A stretch of DNA of 23,906 bases, taken from the IMG/VR virus record IMGVR_UViG_3300049491_000397, positions 1 through 23,906 of that record; one strand, 5' to 3'. The notes below the pieces were generated by a model, which saw only the letters and a list, made by a program, of their open reading frames with translations, did not search any database and was not told the DNA's origin. This stretch comes from a virus. Below are positions 22,676 to 23,906 of the stretch, one piece after another. Made by a program: the position numbers and the translations under genes. The stretch's first letter is position 1. Each line of letters starts with the position of its first letter.

Positions 22676-23173
22676 CTACCGATTCTTAAAGAGCGCGGGC
22701 TGTTCCTTCGCGGCCTTCATCGCGGCGTCCTGATAGCTGATGGACTCGCGCGCCTGGATGTCCTGGATCAGCTTGGTGCGCTTCGCCTCTTCGCTCGTCG
22801 GGCCGAGGTCTGCCGGCACGAGCGCGGCGTCGACCGGCTTCGGGGCGTCTGCAAAGAACTCCTCGAGCTTCGTTTCCTTGTTCTTGCGCTCGGCCTGGAG
22901 CACCAGCACGGCGGCCGCCGGGCCGTCGGTCGTCCCGTCAAACATGAGCGTCTGGATTAAGGCCTGATGGCCGGGGAGGAATTGCGCCTGGACCGCCTTC
23001 ACGCGGGCGAGCTCCGCGGCCCGGCCGACCAGGATCCCCTCCTCGTGGCCTTTCTTGTGTCCTTCGACGACGCCGGCGAGCCGGCCGCGTTCGATCGCTT
23101 CGGTCACTTGCGCGTCGTGGTCCGCCTGGCTGATGCCGGTTTCCTTCGTGGGCTGTGGTGCTGTGCTGCTCAT
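22676..23173 (-). CDS. Nu3-like scaffolding protein from an internal in-frame start
   Basis: An in-frame ATG at 23173 (residue 229 counted from the 23857 ATG) is preceded by CAGGAGGACGACGC. This is a full AGGAGG Shine-Dalgarno with a 7-base spacer, inside the protease gene. Starting there gives a 165-residue protein (MSSTAPQPTKETG...) with the shape of a scaffold: an N-terminal disordered stretch, a long charged helical region and a basic C-terminus (ALFKNR). In lambda, Nu3 is made in the same way from the end of gene C, and scaffolds then guide capsid assembly before removal. The ribosome binding site is seen directly; production of a separate scaffold is an inference. The alternative is that the site is fortuitous and the scaffold domain is only released by proteolysis. 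Confidence 0.62.
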   Translation of the reverse strand: MSSTAPQPTKETGISQADHDAQVTEAIERGRLAGVVEGHKKGHEEGILVGRAAELARVKAVQAQFLPGHQALIQTLMFDGTTDGPAAAVLVLQAERKNKETKLEEFFADAPKPVDAALVPADLGPTSEEAKRTKLIQDIQARESISYQDAAMKAAKEQPALFKNR

Positions 23174-23906
23174 GCGTCGTCCTCCTGTGTGTGGGCTCGT
23201 TGCTAATTCACCGAGGACCTGGGCCAGGCTGCGCTGGCCATCTACCAGTCCTCGATCGATTGCCTGTCGGCCGAGAAAAATCCGGCCGTCGGCCATATCC
23301 TTGACGACGTTCTCGGGCGTCGTGCCCCTGAAGGTGGCCACGTCGCTGACAAACACCGAGTAGATGTGATCGACCTGTTCCTGAATCGTGGCGCGCCCGA
23401 TGTCCGACAGCGGGGCGTGGGACGACGTGACGCGCTTGAATTTGCCGGCGACGATCTCGGTGGTCTTCACGCCGGTGGCTTTCTCGCGCTCTGAATAATC
23501 GGTATGCGAGGCCACGACGCCGATGGAGCCGACTTCGACGGTGTCGCCGGAAATGTAGACGCGGTCCGCGGCCGCGCCGAGCCAATAGGCGGCGCTCGCC
23601 ATGAGGCCGTCGGTGTAGGCCACGATCGGTTTCTGCCCGCGCGCGTCGTAGATCATCCGGGCTGCTTCCTGGGTCCCGTCGACGGCGCCGCCGGGGCTGT
23701 CAACGTAGAGCAGAATGGAATGGACCGCCGGGTCTTCGAGGGCCTGGTTCACGGCGAGGGACAACAGCTGGGTGCTCGTCCCGCCTGAAATATCCATAAA
23801 CAAATTCATCTTTTTGCCGATGACGCCCTCGATCGGGATCACGGCGGTGCCGCCCATGTTGCGGTAGGGCTCGGGCTGTCCCTCGGCCGGCGGGCGCTTA
23901 CTGTCG
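22676..23906 (-). CDS. S49 (SppA/ClpP-like) prohead protease with C-terminal scaffold part, 5' end cut by window
   Basis: This is probably the capsid maturation protease, the counterpart of lambda gpC, which cleaves head proteins inside the prohead. The first in-frame ATG is at 23857, but the frame stays open to the window edge, so the true start is likely outside. Counting from that ATG, SPGG lies at residues 54-57 and the likely nucleophile is Ser88 in GLMASAAYW. Candidate dyad lysines are K139 and K141 in AGKFKR, as expected for a Ser-Lys S49 peptidase. After about residue 228 the protein becomes a charged, helical region rich in Glu, Lys and Ala, typical of a scaffolding domain. The gene lies just upstream of the decoration and major capsid genes, the order found in lambda (C-Nu3-D-E). 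The stop is TAG. The peptidase assignment is strong; its exact substrates are inferred. Confidence 0.88.
   Translation of the reverse strand, partial: DSKRPPAEGQPEPYRNMGGTAVIPIEGVIGKKMNLFMDISGGTSTQLLSLAVNQALEDPAVHSILLYVDSPGGAVDGTQEAARMIYDARGQKPIVAYTDGLMASAAYWLGAAADRVYISGDTVEVGSIGVVASHTDYSEREKATGVKTTEIVAGKFKRVTSSHAPLSDIGRATIQEQVDHIYSVFVSDVATFRGTTPENVVKDMADGRIFLGRQAIDRGLVDGQRSLAQVLGELATSPHTGGRRMSSTAPQPTKETGISQADHDAQVTEAIERGRLAGVVEGHKKGHEEGILVGRAAELARVKAVQAQFLPGHQALIQTLMFDGTTDGPAAAVLVLQAERKNKETKLEEFFADAPKPVDAALVPADLGPTSEEAKRTKLIQDIQARESISYQDAAMKAAKEQPALFKNR

Noticed and set aside
1-23906. tRNA, CRISPR array, insertion sequence, attachment site or promoter
   Set aside because: I saw no cloverleaf-like sequence, spaced direct repeats outside genes, transposase-like frame, or convincing -35/-10 pair. 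Gaps between genes are too short to hold most of these.

Overview
The window is a late structural module of a tailed bacteriophage (or prophage) with a lambda-like, long non-contractile tail. Every supported gene is on the minus strand, so the biological reading order runs from the right edge (about 23.9 kb) to the left edge (1). Base composition is GC-rich throughout. No integrase, attachment site, tRNA, host gene, terminase, portal or replication gene is visible, so a free phage cannot be told from a prophage here. A lipoprotein signal peptide at each of two loci, one beside the lysis genes, suggests a Gram-negative host; the species cannot be named from the sequence.

Head module (23906 to about 20023, minus strand): an S49 protease with a C-terminal scaffold-like part that has its own strong internal ribosome binding site, a capsid decoration protein, the major capsid protein flanked by two GC-rich hairpins, a small basic/acidic-tailed protein, a head-tail joining protein, and a gpZ-like tail completion protein.

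Tail module, part 1 (20023 to 17664): tail terminator, a second small protein, tail tube protein, then the G/GT-type tail assembly chaperone pair made by a -1 frameshift. Two well-placed slippery heptamers are visible. Between the chaperones and the tape measure gene, which are usually adjacent, lies an island of about 5.4 kb (17657 to 12300). It encodes nine proteins: a beta-rich protein, a predicted lipoprotein with an FN3-like domain, several beta-rich presumed virion or fibre proteins, an Asp/Asn beta-hydroxylase-like 2-oxoglutarate oxygenase, and a protein made of 13 tandem repeats with the motif ETDxAQ.

Tail module, part 2 (12300 to 2925): tape measure protein, gpM-like, DUF1833 (gpL position), NlpC/P60 hydrolase (gpK position), and a 1860-residue protein that combines a gpI-like N-terminus with a gpJ-like hub and carries inserted LamG and carbohydrate-binding-like modules. 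A side-fibre-like protein with an internal duplication follows.

Lysis region (1398 to 1): an atypical M15-like candidate endolysin, two single-span membrane proteins (one with a coiled coil), a small soluble protein, and a lipoprotein whose start lies out of frame inside that soluble gene and which runs off the left edge. Most gene junctions are TAATG or ATGA overlaps, or have a Shine-Dalgarno sequence inside the preceding stop region. This fits one long, translationally coupled late operon. No stretch above 300 bases lacks a gene.
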